Positions 22,930-31,238 of a DNA stretch of 36,368 bases are shown one piece after another. Within the stretch, counting starts at the first letter, position 1. Each line of letters starts with the position of its first letter. Under the pieces are notes generated by a model that saw only the letters and a program-made list of their open reading frames with translations, ran no database searches and was not told where the DNA came from. The DNA is from Ruminococcus sp. GTDB taxonomy: Bacteria; Bacillota; Clostridia; Oscillospirales; Ruminococcaceae. The DNA lies in assembly GCA_017624895.1 (NCBI GenBank), contig JAGAMB010000019.1:1-36368 (forward strand), given 5' to 3'. Made by a program: the position numbers and the translations under genes.

Positions 22930-22969
22930 GGAGAGCAAATACTGTTTGAGCAGTATAGCTCTCCTTTTT
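22930..22969 (+). terminator. Terminator of rnpB
   Basis: GGAGAGC and GCTCTCC flank an inner stem ATACTG/CAGTAT and are followed by TTTTT. Confidence 0.9.
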
Positions 22970-23103
22970 CACATAGTTTTATGTTTTAAGCTGTATTTAA
23001 CGCAATTTTAAGCAAACAATTGTTAAATTTAAGCATTTTTTAGCTTGCATATCATTGTTCTTTGTCAATAATAACGATTTTATTTAAAGTGTACATTTTT
23101 CTC

Positions 23104-23132
23104 TTTACAAATGGAGAAATTTATGCTACAAT
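23104..23132 (+). promoter_or_regulatory. Candidate upstream promoter of the YerC-like gene
   Basis: TTTACA (23104-23109) and TACAAT (23127-23132), 17-bp spacer. Together with the box at 23209 this suggests two tandem starts. The remainder of 22970-23282 shows no gene or repeat. Confidence 0.5.
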
Positions 23133-23208
23133 AAACTATAGGTATAGATCTCTTGGATATGATCATTTGAAATTTACTCATCAATTTCCAAAAATTTCTT
23201 AAAACCCC

Positions 23209-23237
23209 TTTACTTTTTCGCTCTAATGTGGTAAAAT
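23209..23237 (+). promoter_or_regulatory. Candidate proximal promoter of the YerC-like gene
   Basis: TTTACT (23209-23214) and TAAAAT (23232-23237), 17-bp spacer, 45 bp before the ATG. Confidence 0.5.
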
Positions 23238-23282
23238 AGTAATAACAACTATTGCTATTGAGCAGATTGGAGATTCTATACC

Positions 23283-23582
23283 ATGAATGAAAAAATGAGA
23301 TCCGAAAATATGGATAAACTTTTTGAGGCTATTCTTACCCTTGAAAATGTTGACGAATGTTACAAATTTTTTATTGACCTCTGCACCACTATTGAGCTAA
23401 AATCATTTGCACAGCGTTTCCACGTTGCAAGACTCCTCGATGAACACAGAGTTTACAACAGTATTGTATCGGAAACCGGTGCAAGCACAGCTACAATCAG
23501 CCGCGTGAACCGTTCACTGCAGGACGGCAACGATGGCTACAATATCGTTTTCACTAAATTAAAGGAAAAAGGTCTCCTTTAA
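23283..23582 (+). CDS. YerC/YecD-family TrpR-like DNA-binding regulator
   Basis: A 99-residue protein of the Trp repressor superfamily found across Firmicutes. The family core is visible: ELKSFAQRFHVARLLDEH, which sets out the helices, then the turn ETGASTATISRVNRSL, which is the DNA-reading helix-turn-helix. The N-terminus NMDKLFEAILTLENVDECYKFF is also typical. GGAG lies about 9 bp before the ATG. Regulators of this family have poorly known targets. It stands alone, upstream of the GH9 cellulase gene, with a terminator-like hairpin in between, so control of the cellulase is possible but unproven. Confidence 0.92.
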   Translation: MNEKMRSENMDKLFEAILTLENVDECYKFFIDLCTTIELKSFAQRFHVARLLDEHRVYNSIVSETGASTATISRVNRSLQDGNDGYNIVFTKLKEKGLL

Positions 23583-23603
23583 TAATACAATGCAGCTAAT
23601 TCA

Positions 23604-23660
23604 GGTCAGACATCCTCACAGATCAAGGCTACCTTATTCTGTTGATTTCTGACCTTTTTT
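23604..23660 (+). terminator. Probable terminator of the YerC-like gene
   Basis: AGGTCAGA and TCTGACCT are perfect 8-bp arms around a long loop of about 37 nt, directly followed by TTTTTT. The long loop makes it weaker evidence than the other hairpins in the window. Confidence 0.55.
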
Positions 23661-23680
23661 ATGCCTGTTTATCACACGCT

Positions 23681-23709
23681 CTGATAAGTCTGCGGACTCA
23701 TCATATAAT
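23681..23709 (+). promoter_or_regulatory. Candidate promoter of the GH9 gene
   Basis: CTGATA (23681-23686) and TATAAT (23704-23709) with 17-bp spacing. The leader of about 27 nt holds the hairpin CGGGG/CCCCG (23714-23728) directly before GGAAAGG. Confidence 0.5.
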
Positions 23710-23742
23710 TAATCGGGGTTATTCCCCGGAAAGGAAAATGAT

Positions 23743-26571
23743 ATGAAAAAATCACAATTTTTCAAGCGTTCAGCTGCTTTGATTTCGGCTGCAGCTGTTC
23801 TTATGTCGGGTAGCGCTGTTACTGCTAACGCTGCTGTTATTACTCCCGATGAACCTAACAATTACTACAACTACGCCGAAGCTCTCCAGCTGGCACTCTG
23901 CTTCTATGACGCTAACAAGTGCGGCGATGAAGTAGGCGAGGACGGTTACTACTCCTGGCGCGACGACTGTCATGTAAAGGATGCTGAAATCCCACTCCAG
24001 CCTATGAATCCAATGCCTAAGGTCAATATAGGTGATGCAGGCCCCGATGACGGCAAGGACGATGGTCTTGGCAACTACGACGGCGAAGGCGACGGCGGTA
24101 CAAGTGAGGACGAAGATCTCTACGTCGGCGTTAACATGACAGATGAGTTCATTGAAGAAAACAGAGAATTTCTCGATCCGGACGGCAATGGAACTCTTGA
24201 TCTTACCGGCGGCTGGCACGACGCAGGCGACCACGTAAAATTCGGTCTGCCTTTCTCCTATTCCGCTTCAACTGTAGGCTGGGGATATTACGAATTCCGT
24301 GATTCCTATGCTGACCTTGGACTTGACAAGCACGTTGAGGACGAACTCCGCTGGGCTAACGACTACTTTATGAAAGCCACATATATGAACGATAAGGACG
24401 AGGTTATCGCTTACTGCTATCAGGTGGGTGAAGGTAACAACGACCATAACTACTGGTGTCCTCCCGAATTGCAGGTTGACGGCACATTCGTTGCTTCCTC
24501 CTCTTGCGGAGTTAAGCGTCCTGCTTATTTCGCAACAAAGGAAATGCCCGCTTCCGACCAGGCAGCAGGTGCAGCAGCTTCACTTGCTGTAAACTATCTC
24601 AACTTCAAGGACACAGATCCCGAATATGCAGCAAAGAACCTTAAATACGCAAAGGCTCTTTATGAATTTGCTGTTGAAACTCATATCGAGGACTGGGAGC
24701 CGGGTATGGTTCCAACTGCAAAGAGCTTGGGTTATGATGGAGGTTTCTACACTTCAAGCTATGACTACGATGAGCTTGCTTGGGCTGCTGTTTGGCTCTA
24801 CTACGCTTGCGTTGCTGAGGACGAAACTCAGAAGCAGGCTGCTTATGACAAGTACATTATGGATATTATTGCTGTTGATGAATCCATTACAGGCGAAATG
24901 GGCGCTCACCCATACACAGGCTATATGAAGCGTATCATCACAGATACAGGAAACTGCTGGCAGAACATCTGGGTTCACTGCTGGGATACTGTATGGGGCG
25001 GCGTTTTCGCTAAGCTTGCTCCTGTTACAAATACTGCCCGTGACTGGTACATTTTCAGATACAATCTTGAATTCTGGTCAGGTACTTCAAAGGATACAGA
25101 TACTTCTGACTGGGGTTATGAGCCTGTAAGAACTCACAAATATTTCGGTATGGACGACCACCTCTGGAATACTCCTATGACATACGACCAGATTCCTGAT
25201 CTCCCCGACAGCGAAACAAGCAGCGACTTTATTGCTAAGTCACCTAAGGGCTGGGCTGTTGTATCAGGCTACGGTTCTGCACGTTACAACACAGCAGCCG
25301 GACTTCAGGCTATGGTATACGCAAAGGAAACAGGCGATATGACATTTGCTGAGTGGGCTAAGGCTCAGATGGCATATATCCTCGGTAATAACCCTATGGG
25401 ATATGCTTACGAAGTTGGCTACGGCACAAACTTTGCTTCACAGCCTCACCACCGTTCATCACATTGCTCACCTACACAGAGTATGGAAGATCCCGTGGTT
25501 CAGGTTCACACACTCTGGGGTGCTCTCGTAGGCGGTCCTGACCTTAAGGACTTCCACAGCGATATTACCAAGGACTACATCTACAACGAAGTTACTGACG
25601 ACTATAACGCAGGCTTCTGCGGCGACCTTGCAGGACTTTACCACTTCTACGGTGCTGAGGGCAAGGAACACGAAAAGGATAACTACCTCAAGCCCAATTT
25701 CAATATGTCTGAGAACGCTATCGGATACGATCAGGTTGATGCAGACGGTAATCCCCTCCCAACAGGTCTTTATATCTCAGGCGGTAAATCACAGGAAACT
25801 GATGCAGGTATCCAGATCAAAATCGTTGTTCACAACAGAACAGTAAATCCTCCTAAATTCGAGAGCAACCTCAAAGCAAGATATTACTTCAATATTGGCG
25901 AACAGCTTGAAAAGGGCGAGGATATCAGCTTTATTGAAACACGTATCGACTATGACCAGGAAAAGAGTTTCACCGACGGCAAGAACGAGGCACATATCTC
26001 TGAGCCTGTGAAGTACGACGATAAGGGTACTTACTACATCGAAATTTCTTGGCAGAACTGCGATTTCTACGGCAGCCGTGTATATCAGTTCGGTCTGCTT
26101 AATAAGATGCATCCCGAAACATTCGACACAGTATGGGATTCCACCAATGACTACAGCTATGCTGAGCTTGTAAGCTTTGAGGATGACAACGATGCTGCTG
26201 CTATCACAGAGCTTATCACTCTCTACGCTGACGACAAACTTATCTGGGGCGTTGAGCCTGACGGCACAAAGCCTGAGGACAGCAATACATCAAAGCCCGT
26301 AGTTCCCACACAGCCTACTGAGGGAAACAATACTACAGAAGATGACGATATTGTATGGGGCGACGCTAACTGTGACGATAAAGTTACAATGGCTGATGCA
26401 GCTGCAATTTTCCAGTCATTAGGTAATGCTGACAAGTACGCATTATCCAAGCAGGGTGCAAAAAATGCTGACTGCTGCAACAATGGCGACGGCATTACAG
26501 CTAATGATGCACTTGCGGTTCAGCAGTATACTGCAGAGCTTATTTCAAAGCTTCCTACTAAATCTGCATAA
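23743..26571 (+). CDS. Cellulosomal GH9 cellulase with CBM3-like module and dockerin
   Basis: A secreted 942-residue cellulase that cuts beta-1,4-glucan. Domain order: signal peptide (to about residue 30, ANA cut), GH9 catalytic domain (about 40-640), CBM3c-like module (about 650-835), Pro/Thr/Asn linker, and a dockerin (about 870-942). Catalytic residues are visible: the Asp pair in DAGDH (160-164), His569/570 in PHHRSSH, and the general acid Glu616 in YNEVTDDYNAG. The dockerin has two calcium loops (GDANCDDKVTMAD and NNGDGITANDA), so it should dock on a cohesin. An acidic, Gly-rich insertion (about 85-145) separates the first GH9 strand region from the DAGDH motif and ends in an EF-hand-like loop at 145-153. 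It has its own promoter and terminator. Confidence 0.97.
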   Translation: MKKSQFFKRSAALISAAAVLMSGSAVTANAAVITPDEPNNYYNYAEALQLALCFYDANKCGDEVGEDGYYSWRDDCHVKDAEIPLQPMNPMPKVNIGDAGPDDGKDDGLGNYDGEGDGGTSEDEDLYVGVNMTDEFIEENREFLDPDGNGTLDLTGGWHDAGDHVKFGLPFSYSASTVGWGYYEFRDSYADLGLDKHVEDELRWANDYFMKATYMNDKDEVIAYCYQVGEGNNDHNYWCPPELQVDGTFVASSSCGVKRPAYFATKEMPASDQAAGAAASLAVNYLNFKDTDPEYAAKNLKYAKALYEFAVETHIEDWEPGMVPTAKSLGYDGGFYTSSYDYDELAWAAVWLYYACVAEDETQKQAAYDKYIMDIIAVDESITGEMGAHPYTGYMKRIITDTGNCWQNIWVHCWDTVWGGVFAKLAPVTNTARDWYIFRYNLEFWSGTSKDTDTSDWGYEPVRTHKYFGMDDHLWNTPMTYDQIPDLPDSETSSDFIAKSPKGWAVVSGYGSARYNTAAGLQAMVYAKETGDMTFAEWAKAQMAYILGNNPMGYAYEVGYGTNFASQPHHRSSHCSPTQSMEDPVVQVHTLWGALVGGPDLKDFHSDITKDYIYNEVTDDYNAGFCGDLAGLYHFYGAEGKEHEKDNYLKPNFNMSENAIGYDQVDADGNPLPTGLYISGGKSQETDAGIQIKIVVHNRTVNPPKFESNLKARYYFNIGEQLEKGEDISFIETRIDYDQEKSFTDGKNEAHISEPVKYDDKGTYYIEISWQNCDFYGSRVYQFGLLNKMHPETFDTVWDSTNDYSYAELVSFEDDNDAAAITELITLYADDKLIWGVEPDGTKPEDSNTSKPVVPTQPTEGNNTTEDDDIVWGDANCDDKVTMADAAAIFQSLGNADKYALSKQGAKNADCCNNGDGITANDALAVQQYTAELISKLPTKSA

Positions 26572-26578
26572 AATTTTT

Positions 26579-26612
26579 CAGGGTATCGGGAAATCCGATA
26601 CCCTGATTTTTT
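26579..26612 (+). terminator. Terminator of the GH9 gene (GGTATC family)
   Basis: CAGGGTATCGG and CCGATACCCTG are perfect 11-bp arms around GAAAT, followed by ATTTTTT. Confidence 0.9.
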
Positions 26613-26643
26613 ACAGTTTTGCGGCAAAGTTTACAAAAATATA

Positions 26644-26672
26644 TTGACAATAAATAGAAAATGGTGTATAAT
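26644..26672 (+). promoter_or_regulatory. Consensus promoter of the YegP-like gene
   Basis: TTGACA (26644-26649) and TATAAT (26667-26672), 17-bp spacer. The -10 context AGAAAATGGTGTATAATTA is identical to that of the CE2 esterase promoter at 32258. Confidence 0.8.
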
Positions 26673-26784
26673 TATATTACCGTAATTCGGAAATAATCAG
26701 AGGGATTCTCTAAAAATCGGAACACCAGCGAAATCAAGCCATAAGATGAGTTTAAAGAGGTTCCCCGGAAAGGTAATGATAAAA

Positions 26785-27162
26785 ATGGGAAAATTTATTA
26801 TTAAAAAGACAAACACAGGCTTTACATTCAGCCTTAAAGCAGGCAATGGCGAAGTTATCGCTACAGGCGGCGAGGTTTACAACAGACTTGACAGCATTAA
26901 AAACGGCATAGCAAGCGTTGCAAAAAATGCTCCTGTGGCTAATCTTGAGGATCAGACAGTTGAAGGATTCGAAACTGCTACTAACCCCAAATTCGAGGTT
27001 TACACCGACAAAAAGGGCGAATACAGATTCCGTCTTAAAGCAAAAAATGGTCAGATAATCGCTGTAAGCGAAGGCTACGCTAAAAAGGCAAGCTGTCTTA
27101 ATGGCATTGAAAGCGTTCGCAAGAATGTTGTTGACGCTCCTGTTGAGCTTCCTGAGGAATAA
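26785..27162 (+). CDS. YegP-family protein with two DUF1508 repeats
   Basis: A 125-residue protein built from two copies of the roughly 50-residue YegP (DUF1508) unit. The first is GKFIIKKTNTGFTFSLKAGN through the GIASVAKNAP tail, the second is KFEVYTDKKGEYRFRLKAKN through GIESVRKNVVDAP. Each carries the shared GxVIA or GQIIA strand and the SxxNGIxSVxKN helix. The fold is thought to be small and beta-rich with unknown role. The ATG at 26785 has AAAGG upstream, and two in-frame ATGs before it lack a ribosome site. Its leader TTCCCCGGAAAGG matches the leader of the GH9 gene. No signal peptide is seen, so it is cytosolic. It is a single-gene unit. Confidence 0.9.
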   Translation: MGKFIIKKTNTGFTFSLKAGNGEVIATGGEVYNRLDSIKNGIASVAKNAPVANLEDQTVEGFETATNPKFEVYTDKKGEYRFRLKAKNGQIIAVSEGYAKKASCLNGIESVRKNVVDAPVELPEE

Positions 27163-27170
27163 AAAACTGA

Positions 27171-27198
27171 GGGTATCGCGGCTGCGATACCCTTTTTT
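27171..27198 (+). terminator. Terminator of the YegP-like gene (GGTATC family)
   Basis: GGGTATCGC and GCGATACCC are perfect arms around GGCT, followed by TTTTTT. The stem is the same as the core of the terminator at 8485. Confidence 0.9.
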
Positions 27199-27221
27199 GC
27201 AAATATATCAGGAGTGTTTAT

Positions 27222-27240
27222 CTAATACCAATCCCTAAAA
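27222..27240 (-). repeat. Solo end of the MITE-like family at the rsmA stop
   Basis: CTAATACCAATCCCTAAAA is identical to the left end of the element at 4554-4570 over 17 bases. The TAG stop of rsmA (27237-27235) lies within it. Confidence 0.65.
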
Positions 27241-28086
27241 CATAAGCCGCTTTGATAGCTCTGTAAGCTGCTCCATTGTAAGCGCCTCAATGCGGACAGA
27301 TTCAGATATACCAAGATCTGAAAGTGCTGTATATACGTCATTTTTCGCAATTCCCAGCATTGAGCAAAGAGAGTTTGCAAGAGTTTTTCTGCGCTGTGAA
27401 AATCCAGCCTTTACCATACGGAAGAAGAATTTCTCCTCCTCAGGTGAAAGCCGCTGCTCCTTGTCAATATCTATGCGTATTACAGCAGAATCAACATTAG
27501 GCGAAGGCATAAAACTACCACGCGATACTCCGAAAAGCTGCTTTACTGTGCCGTAGTAATTAACGCCAACAGTAATAGCTCCTGAGTCACGGCTTCCCAC
27601 CTTGGCACAAAGACGCTGCGCCGCCTCTTTCTGCACCATAACCGTTATAGAGTCAATAGGCAGATGACTTTCCAGCAGAAGCATAATTACAGGTGAGGTT
27701 ATATAATACGGCAGATTAGCGCATACCGCCACCCTAAGCCCTGCAAAATCATCAGATATGATTTTATGCAAATCGGCTTTCATAACATCTTCATTGTATA
27801 TTTTTATATTATCAAATTCCTTCAGCGTTTCATCAAGCACAGGCATAAGCCGCGTATCAATTTCCACCGCCGAAACCTTATCCGCACGGAGAGCAAGCTC
27901 CTTTGTAAGAACGCCTATTCCTGTGCCGATTTCAAGGACTCCGTAACCCTCGCAGGCATTTCCCATTTCAGCTATTTTCGGGCATACATCGGGATTGATA
28001 AGGAAATTCTGCCCCAATCCCTTTGAAAAATTAAATCCATGTCTGCCCAATATTTCCTTTACTGTTCCAATATTTGTTAAATTCAT
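27235..28086 (-). CDS. rsmA: 16S rRNA dimethyladenosine transferase
   Basis: It dimethylates two adjacent adenines near the 3' end of 16S rRNA during 30S maturation. The 283-residue protein has the SAM-binding motif VLEIGTGIGVLTKELA near residue 50, the catalytic NLPYYITSP near residue 123, and FMPSPNVDSAVIRI. The order KGLGQNFLIN at the N-terminus is diagnostic. GGAGA is 7 bp before the ATG, which overlaps the stop of the small upstream gene (ATGA). The last three residues and the stop codon come from a solo end of the MITE-like repeat, but the length is normal, so function should be intact. Confidence 0.96.
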   Translation of the reverse strand: MNLTNIGTVKEILGRHGFNFSKGLGQNFLINPDVCPKIAEMGNACEGYGVLEIGTGIGVLTKELALRADKVSAVEIDTRLMPVLDETLKEFDNIKIYNEDVMKADLHKIISDDFAGLRVAVCANLPYYITSPVIMLLLESHLPIDSITVMVQKEAAQRLCAKVGSRDSGAITVGVNYYGTVKQLFGVSRGSFMPSPNVDSAVIRIDIDKEQRLSPEEEKFFFRMVKAGFSQRRKTLANSLCSMLGIAKNDVYTALSDLGISESVRIEALTMEQLTELSKRLMF

Positions 28087-28361
28087 TTTATGTTCTCCTC
28101 AGCTGAATGACGCTGTTTATCACAATGCTCCTGCTGCTTTGCGTCATTCATTTTGTTCATATCATTTACAAGATAATCAACTGAACGATAAGCACGTTGA
28201 AAATCCGTATCTTTGAAATATACTTTAAGGTCGATATATTCGCCGTCCATGATGATATCAAGCTGTTTTATCTGCCTTCCCCTGTACTTTTCCGCGGCAT
28301 ATGATATATATTCGTCTATTTCTCTTTTACCCATTTCACCGCCGATAATATTGATTTTCAT
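28083..28361 (-). CDS. Small conserved-looking protein, unknown function
   Basis: I do not recognise this 92-residue protein. It starts MKINIIGGEMGKREIDEYIS and is very hydrophilic, with a central Lys/Asp-rich strand-helix region and a charged C-terminus rich in Gln, His and Lys. There are no membrane segments and no signal peptide. The ATG at 28361 has GGAGGG 5 bp ahead; an in-frame ATG at 28385 has no ribosome site. The stop overlaps the rsmA start (ATGA) and the FAD gene ends 24 bp upstream, so it sits in the mscS-to-rsmA operon. Operon position and the overlaps suggest it is real, but nothing shows a function. Confidence 0.75.
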   Translation of the reverse strand: MKINIIGGEMGKREIDEYISYAAEKYRGRQIKQLDIIMDGEYIDLKVYFKDTDFQRAYRSVDYLVNDMNKMNDAKQQEHCDKQRHSAEENIK

Positions 28362-28385
28362 AACGTCCCTCCATTCATAAATCAA

Positions 28386-29981
28386 TCAGCTGTTTCTTTT
28401 ACATAACTTATCCAGAACTGCCTCCGCGCATTTCATACCGTCAACTGCCGCAGAGATTATTCCGCCTGCATAACCTGCACCCTCGCCGCAGGGGAAAAAT
28501 CCGCCTACAGACAGAGATTCAAGACTATCATTCCTGTTTATACGCACAGGAGAACTGCTTCTGCTCTCAACTCCTGTGAGAACCGCTTCTTTATCGTCAA
28601 AGCCTTTTATTTTTCTTCCCATCTCCACAATTCCCGATTTAAGAGAACTGCATACAAAATCAGGAAGATATTCCTGCGGCATTGCAAATTTCACCTTGGG
28701 CAGATAGCTTGGCTTTACTCTGCCAAATTCCGCTGACAGGCGATTCTCAAGAAAATCCCCCACAAGAATAACCGGCGCTGAATAATCCGAACCGCCTGCA
28801 ATAAAGGCTTTTTCCTCAATATCACGCTGAAAATACACTCCTGCAAGAGGATGATCACCGTCAAAATCTTCGGGAGTCACATTTACAAGAAGCGCGCTGT
28901 TGGAATTTTCTGCGTCACGGGCAAAACAACTCATACCGTTGACCGCAAGCCGCCCCTCCTCAGAAGACGCCGCAACTACCTCGCCGCCGGGACACATACA
29001 GAACGTATACAGCGCCCTGCCGTCAGGAAGATGCACCGCAAGCTTGTAATCTGCCGCTTTTAAGGCTGAATGACCTGCAAAATCACCATACATCGCCTTA
29101 TCTATATCCTTTCGCAGATGTTCTATACGTACTCCCACCGCAAAGCTTTTCTGCGACATATCAACATTTTTGTCGTAAAGCATCTCAAAAACATCCCTTG
29201 CACTATGACCTGTGGCAAGAATTACATTATCCGTTTCTATGATATGGCTGCCGCTGCTATCGGTATAGGAAACCGACGTAATACAGCCATTTTCAGCGGT
29301 ATAGCCGTCAAATTTCGCCCCGAAGCGCACATCGCCGCCAAGTTCAATAACACGTTTCCGCAGATTTTTAACTGTATCACGAAGCTTGTCTGTGCCGATA
29401 TGAGGCTTTGCAAGGTAAAGTATTTCATCGGGAGCGCCGAACTCCACCAGCCATTTCAGAACAGTCGGGATTCGCTTATCCTTGATGCCTGTAGTGAGCT
29501 TTCCGTCGGAAAATGTGCCTGCTCCGCCCTCTCCGAACTGCACATTTGATTCAGGATCAAGCTTACCGCCGCTTCGGAAATTTTCAACAGCTTTTACACG
29601 GCTGTCTACATCCTGTCCACGTTCAAGTACAATTGGCTTTGCTCCTGCCATTGCAAGAACAAGGGCAGCAAACATTCCCGCCGGACCAAATCCCACGATA
29701 ACAGGGGATTTTTTTGCTGTGATCTGCGGAATTTTATAAGCATATTCCTCAACGGGAACAGCATTTTTCAGCTGTTTCAGCAGCCTTTGCTCCCCCTTTG
29801 CGGAAATATCAATGGATATAATAAAGTGAACGTCGCTTTTACGCCTTGCGTCCACGGATTTTTTCGAAAGCTTAACAGAAATAATTGATTTTTCTGGAAT
29901 TTTCAGCTGTCCTGTACACACTCCCTTTAAATTTCCGAAATCAAAGCCAAGTGGAACCTTTATATTGCTTACACGTATCAT
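28386..29981 (-). CDS. FAD-dependent dehydrogenase-like protein (COG2509 family)
   Basis: A cytosolic flavoprotein of 531 residues. The N-terminal 90 residues are a small domain, followed by a Rossmann FAD-binding motif VIVGFGPAGMFAALVLAMAG near residue 95 and the ERG that usually ends the first strand pair. NVQFGEGGAGTFSDGKLTT and GFFPCGEGAGYAGGIISAA near the C-terminus match the family of uncharacterised FAD-dependent dehydrogenases. The ATG at 29981 overlaps the stop of the next flavoprotein gene as ATGA, with GGAG ahead. Substrate and acceptor are unknown. Two flavoproteins in sequence suggests a shared job, but no more can be said. Confidence 0.9.
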   Translation of the reverse strand: MIRVSNIKVPLGFDFGNLKGVCTGQLKIPEKSIISVKLSKKSVDARRKSDVHFIISIDISAKGEQRLLKQLKNAVPVEEYAYKIPQITAKKSPVIVGFGPAGMFAALVLAMAGAKPIVLERGQDVDSRVKAVENFRSGGKLDPESNVQFGEGGAGTFSDGKLTTGIKDKRIPTVLKWLVEFGAPDEILYLAKPHIGTDKLRDTVKNLRKRVIELGGDVRFGAKFDGYTAENGCITSVSYTDSSGSHIIETDNVILATGHSARDVFEMLYDKNVDMSQKSFAVGVRIEHLRKDIDKAMYGDFAGHSALKAADYKLAVHLPDGRALYTFCMCPGGEVVAASSEEGRLAVNGMSCFARDAENSNSALLVNVTPEDFDGDHPLAGVYFQRDIEEKAFIAGGSDYSAPVILVGDFLENRLSAEFGRVKPSYLPKVKFAMPQEYLPDFVCSSLKSGIVEMGRKIKGFDDKEAVLTGVESRSSSPVRINRNDSLESLSVGGFFPCGEGAGYAGGIISAAVDGMKCAEAVLDKLCKRNS

Positions 29982-31219
29982 TTTCCTGCTCCTTTCAGGG
30001 ATTTTCCGCAGCTTCCACCTGCAAGCATCCCTGATGACCACGCCCATTGCAGGTTATAGCCGCCGCAGTCACCTGCGGTATCAAGGATTTCGCCGCAGAG
30101 GTATATCCCCCTGTGAAGCCGCGACTGAAGATATTCGTCAACACATGAAGCGTGTATGCCGCCCATAGTTGACTGGGAGTTCTGCCACGGTGAGCAGCCG
30201 CAAACCTCAAATTCAAGGGCTTTTATGCGGCTCATAACTGCCGACAGCTCATTATTTTTCAGGGTGGATATTTTATCAGTCAGCGGTCGGTCAATTGAAT
30301 TTTTAACCAGATACATCGCAAGATTTTTCACGAAAATTCCCGTGAGAAGCTCCTCTAAAGGAAGCTTTCCGCGGCTTTTTCTGATATTTTCAAGATAGCC
30401 TTTCAGCTCATTCCATGTCATATCGGGGAGCAAATCCGCTTTAAGGTTCAGTCTGCCTTCGTACTCCGAAAAAAGATAGGCAAGATTGAAAACACAGATA
30501 CCCGAAATATTATTATCGTTGAACTGCATTTCTCCTCTTTCGGTACGGAGGATCTCACCGCCCGATACTGCCGATATTTCGCCTTTTACACGGACTCCTT
30601 TCAAGCCCTTGAGCTTATCGGGGCTTACCCTCAGCGGTGCAACGGCAGGGCATATTTTAGCAGTTTTATAGCCCATATTCTTAAGAAGCCGCATTATTCC
30701 GCCATCTGTGCCGAAAGTAGGGGCAGCATAACCTCCTGCGGCTATAATCAGCCGTTTACAGCGGATATTATCATCACCGCCAATCAATGTAAAGCCGTCC
30801 TTTTCGGGAATTATCCCCCTGACCTCGCAGCCGCAAAGCTCCTCAATGCCCAGCTCATCAAGCTTCATACGCATAGCGTTGACAATGGTGTTTGAGCTGT
30901 TGCTTCTTGGGTAAATGCCGCCCTCTCTGCCCTCGCTTCCGCTGACACACATAACTCCCAGATAATCGGTGAAAAAGCTATTATAATCCGGCATTTTCTC
31001 AATTATCTTCAAAGCATCAACAGAACCGTGATAGTTGTGTTCAGAGAGCAGCATATTGCTCAAATTGCATTTTCCGTTACCCGATGCAATTATTTTCTTG
31101 CCTGTTCTCGGCAGTTTTTCAACTATTGTTACTCTTGCGCCGATGTTTGCTTCTTTTGCCGCAATTGCCGCAGTAAGTCCCGATGCACCGCCGCCGATTA
31201 TTGCTATATCTGTTTTCAT
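29978..31219 (-). CDS. HI0933/YhiN-family flavoprotein (aminoacetone oxidase-like)
   Basis: A 413-residue FAD protein. The FAD motif IAIIGGGASGLTAAIAA is at residues 5-21, followed by the ribose-binding Glu in VEKLPRTGKKIIASGNGKCN, and the C-terminal GEILDTAGDCGGYNLQWAWSSG is the hallmark of the YhiN/HI0933 family. The ATG at 31219 has GGAGG 6 bp ahead; the longer frame up to 31279 overlaps mscS. It is 20 bp after mscS and overlaps the next flavoprotein gene. Related proteins have been called aminoacetone oxidases, but the native substrate in Ruminococcus is unknown. Confidence 0.92.
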   Translation of the reverse strand: MKTDIAIIGGGASGLTAAIAAKEANIGARVTIVEKLPRTGKKIIASGNGKCNLSNMLLSEHNYHGSVDALKIIEKMPDYNSFFTDYLGVMCVSGSEGREGGIYPRSNSSNTIVNAMRMKLDELGIEELCGCEVRGIIPEKDGFTLIGGDDNIRCKRLIIAAGGYAAPTFGTDGGIMRLLKNMGYKTAKICPAVAPLRVSPDKLKGLKGVRVKGEISAVSGGEILRTERGEMQFNDNNISGICVFNLAYLFSEYEGRLNLKADLLPDMTWNELKGYLENIRKSRGKLPLEELLTGIFVKNLAMYLVKNSIDRPLTDKISTLKNNELSAVMSRIKALEFEVCGCSPWQNSQSTMGGIHASCVDEYLQSRLHRGIYLCGEILDTAGDCGGYNLQWAWSSGMLAGGSCGKSLKGAGK

Positions 31220-31238
31220 TCGCTGCCTCCAAAGAAAA

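Noticed and set aside
23604-23660. A riboswitch in the GH9 leader
   Set aside because: The long-loop hairpin ends in TTTTTT before the candidate GH9 promoter at 23681, so it fits better as the end of the upstream gene. No known riboswitch core was recognised.
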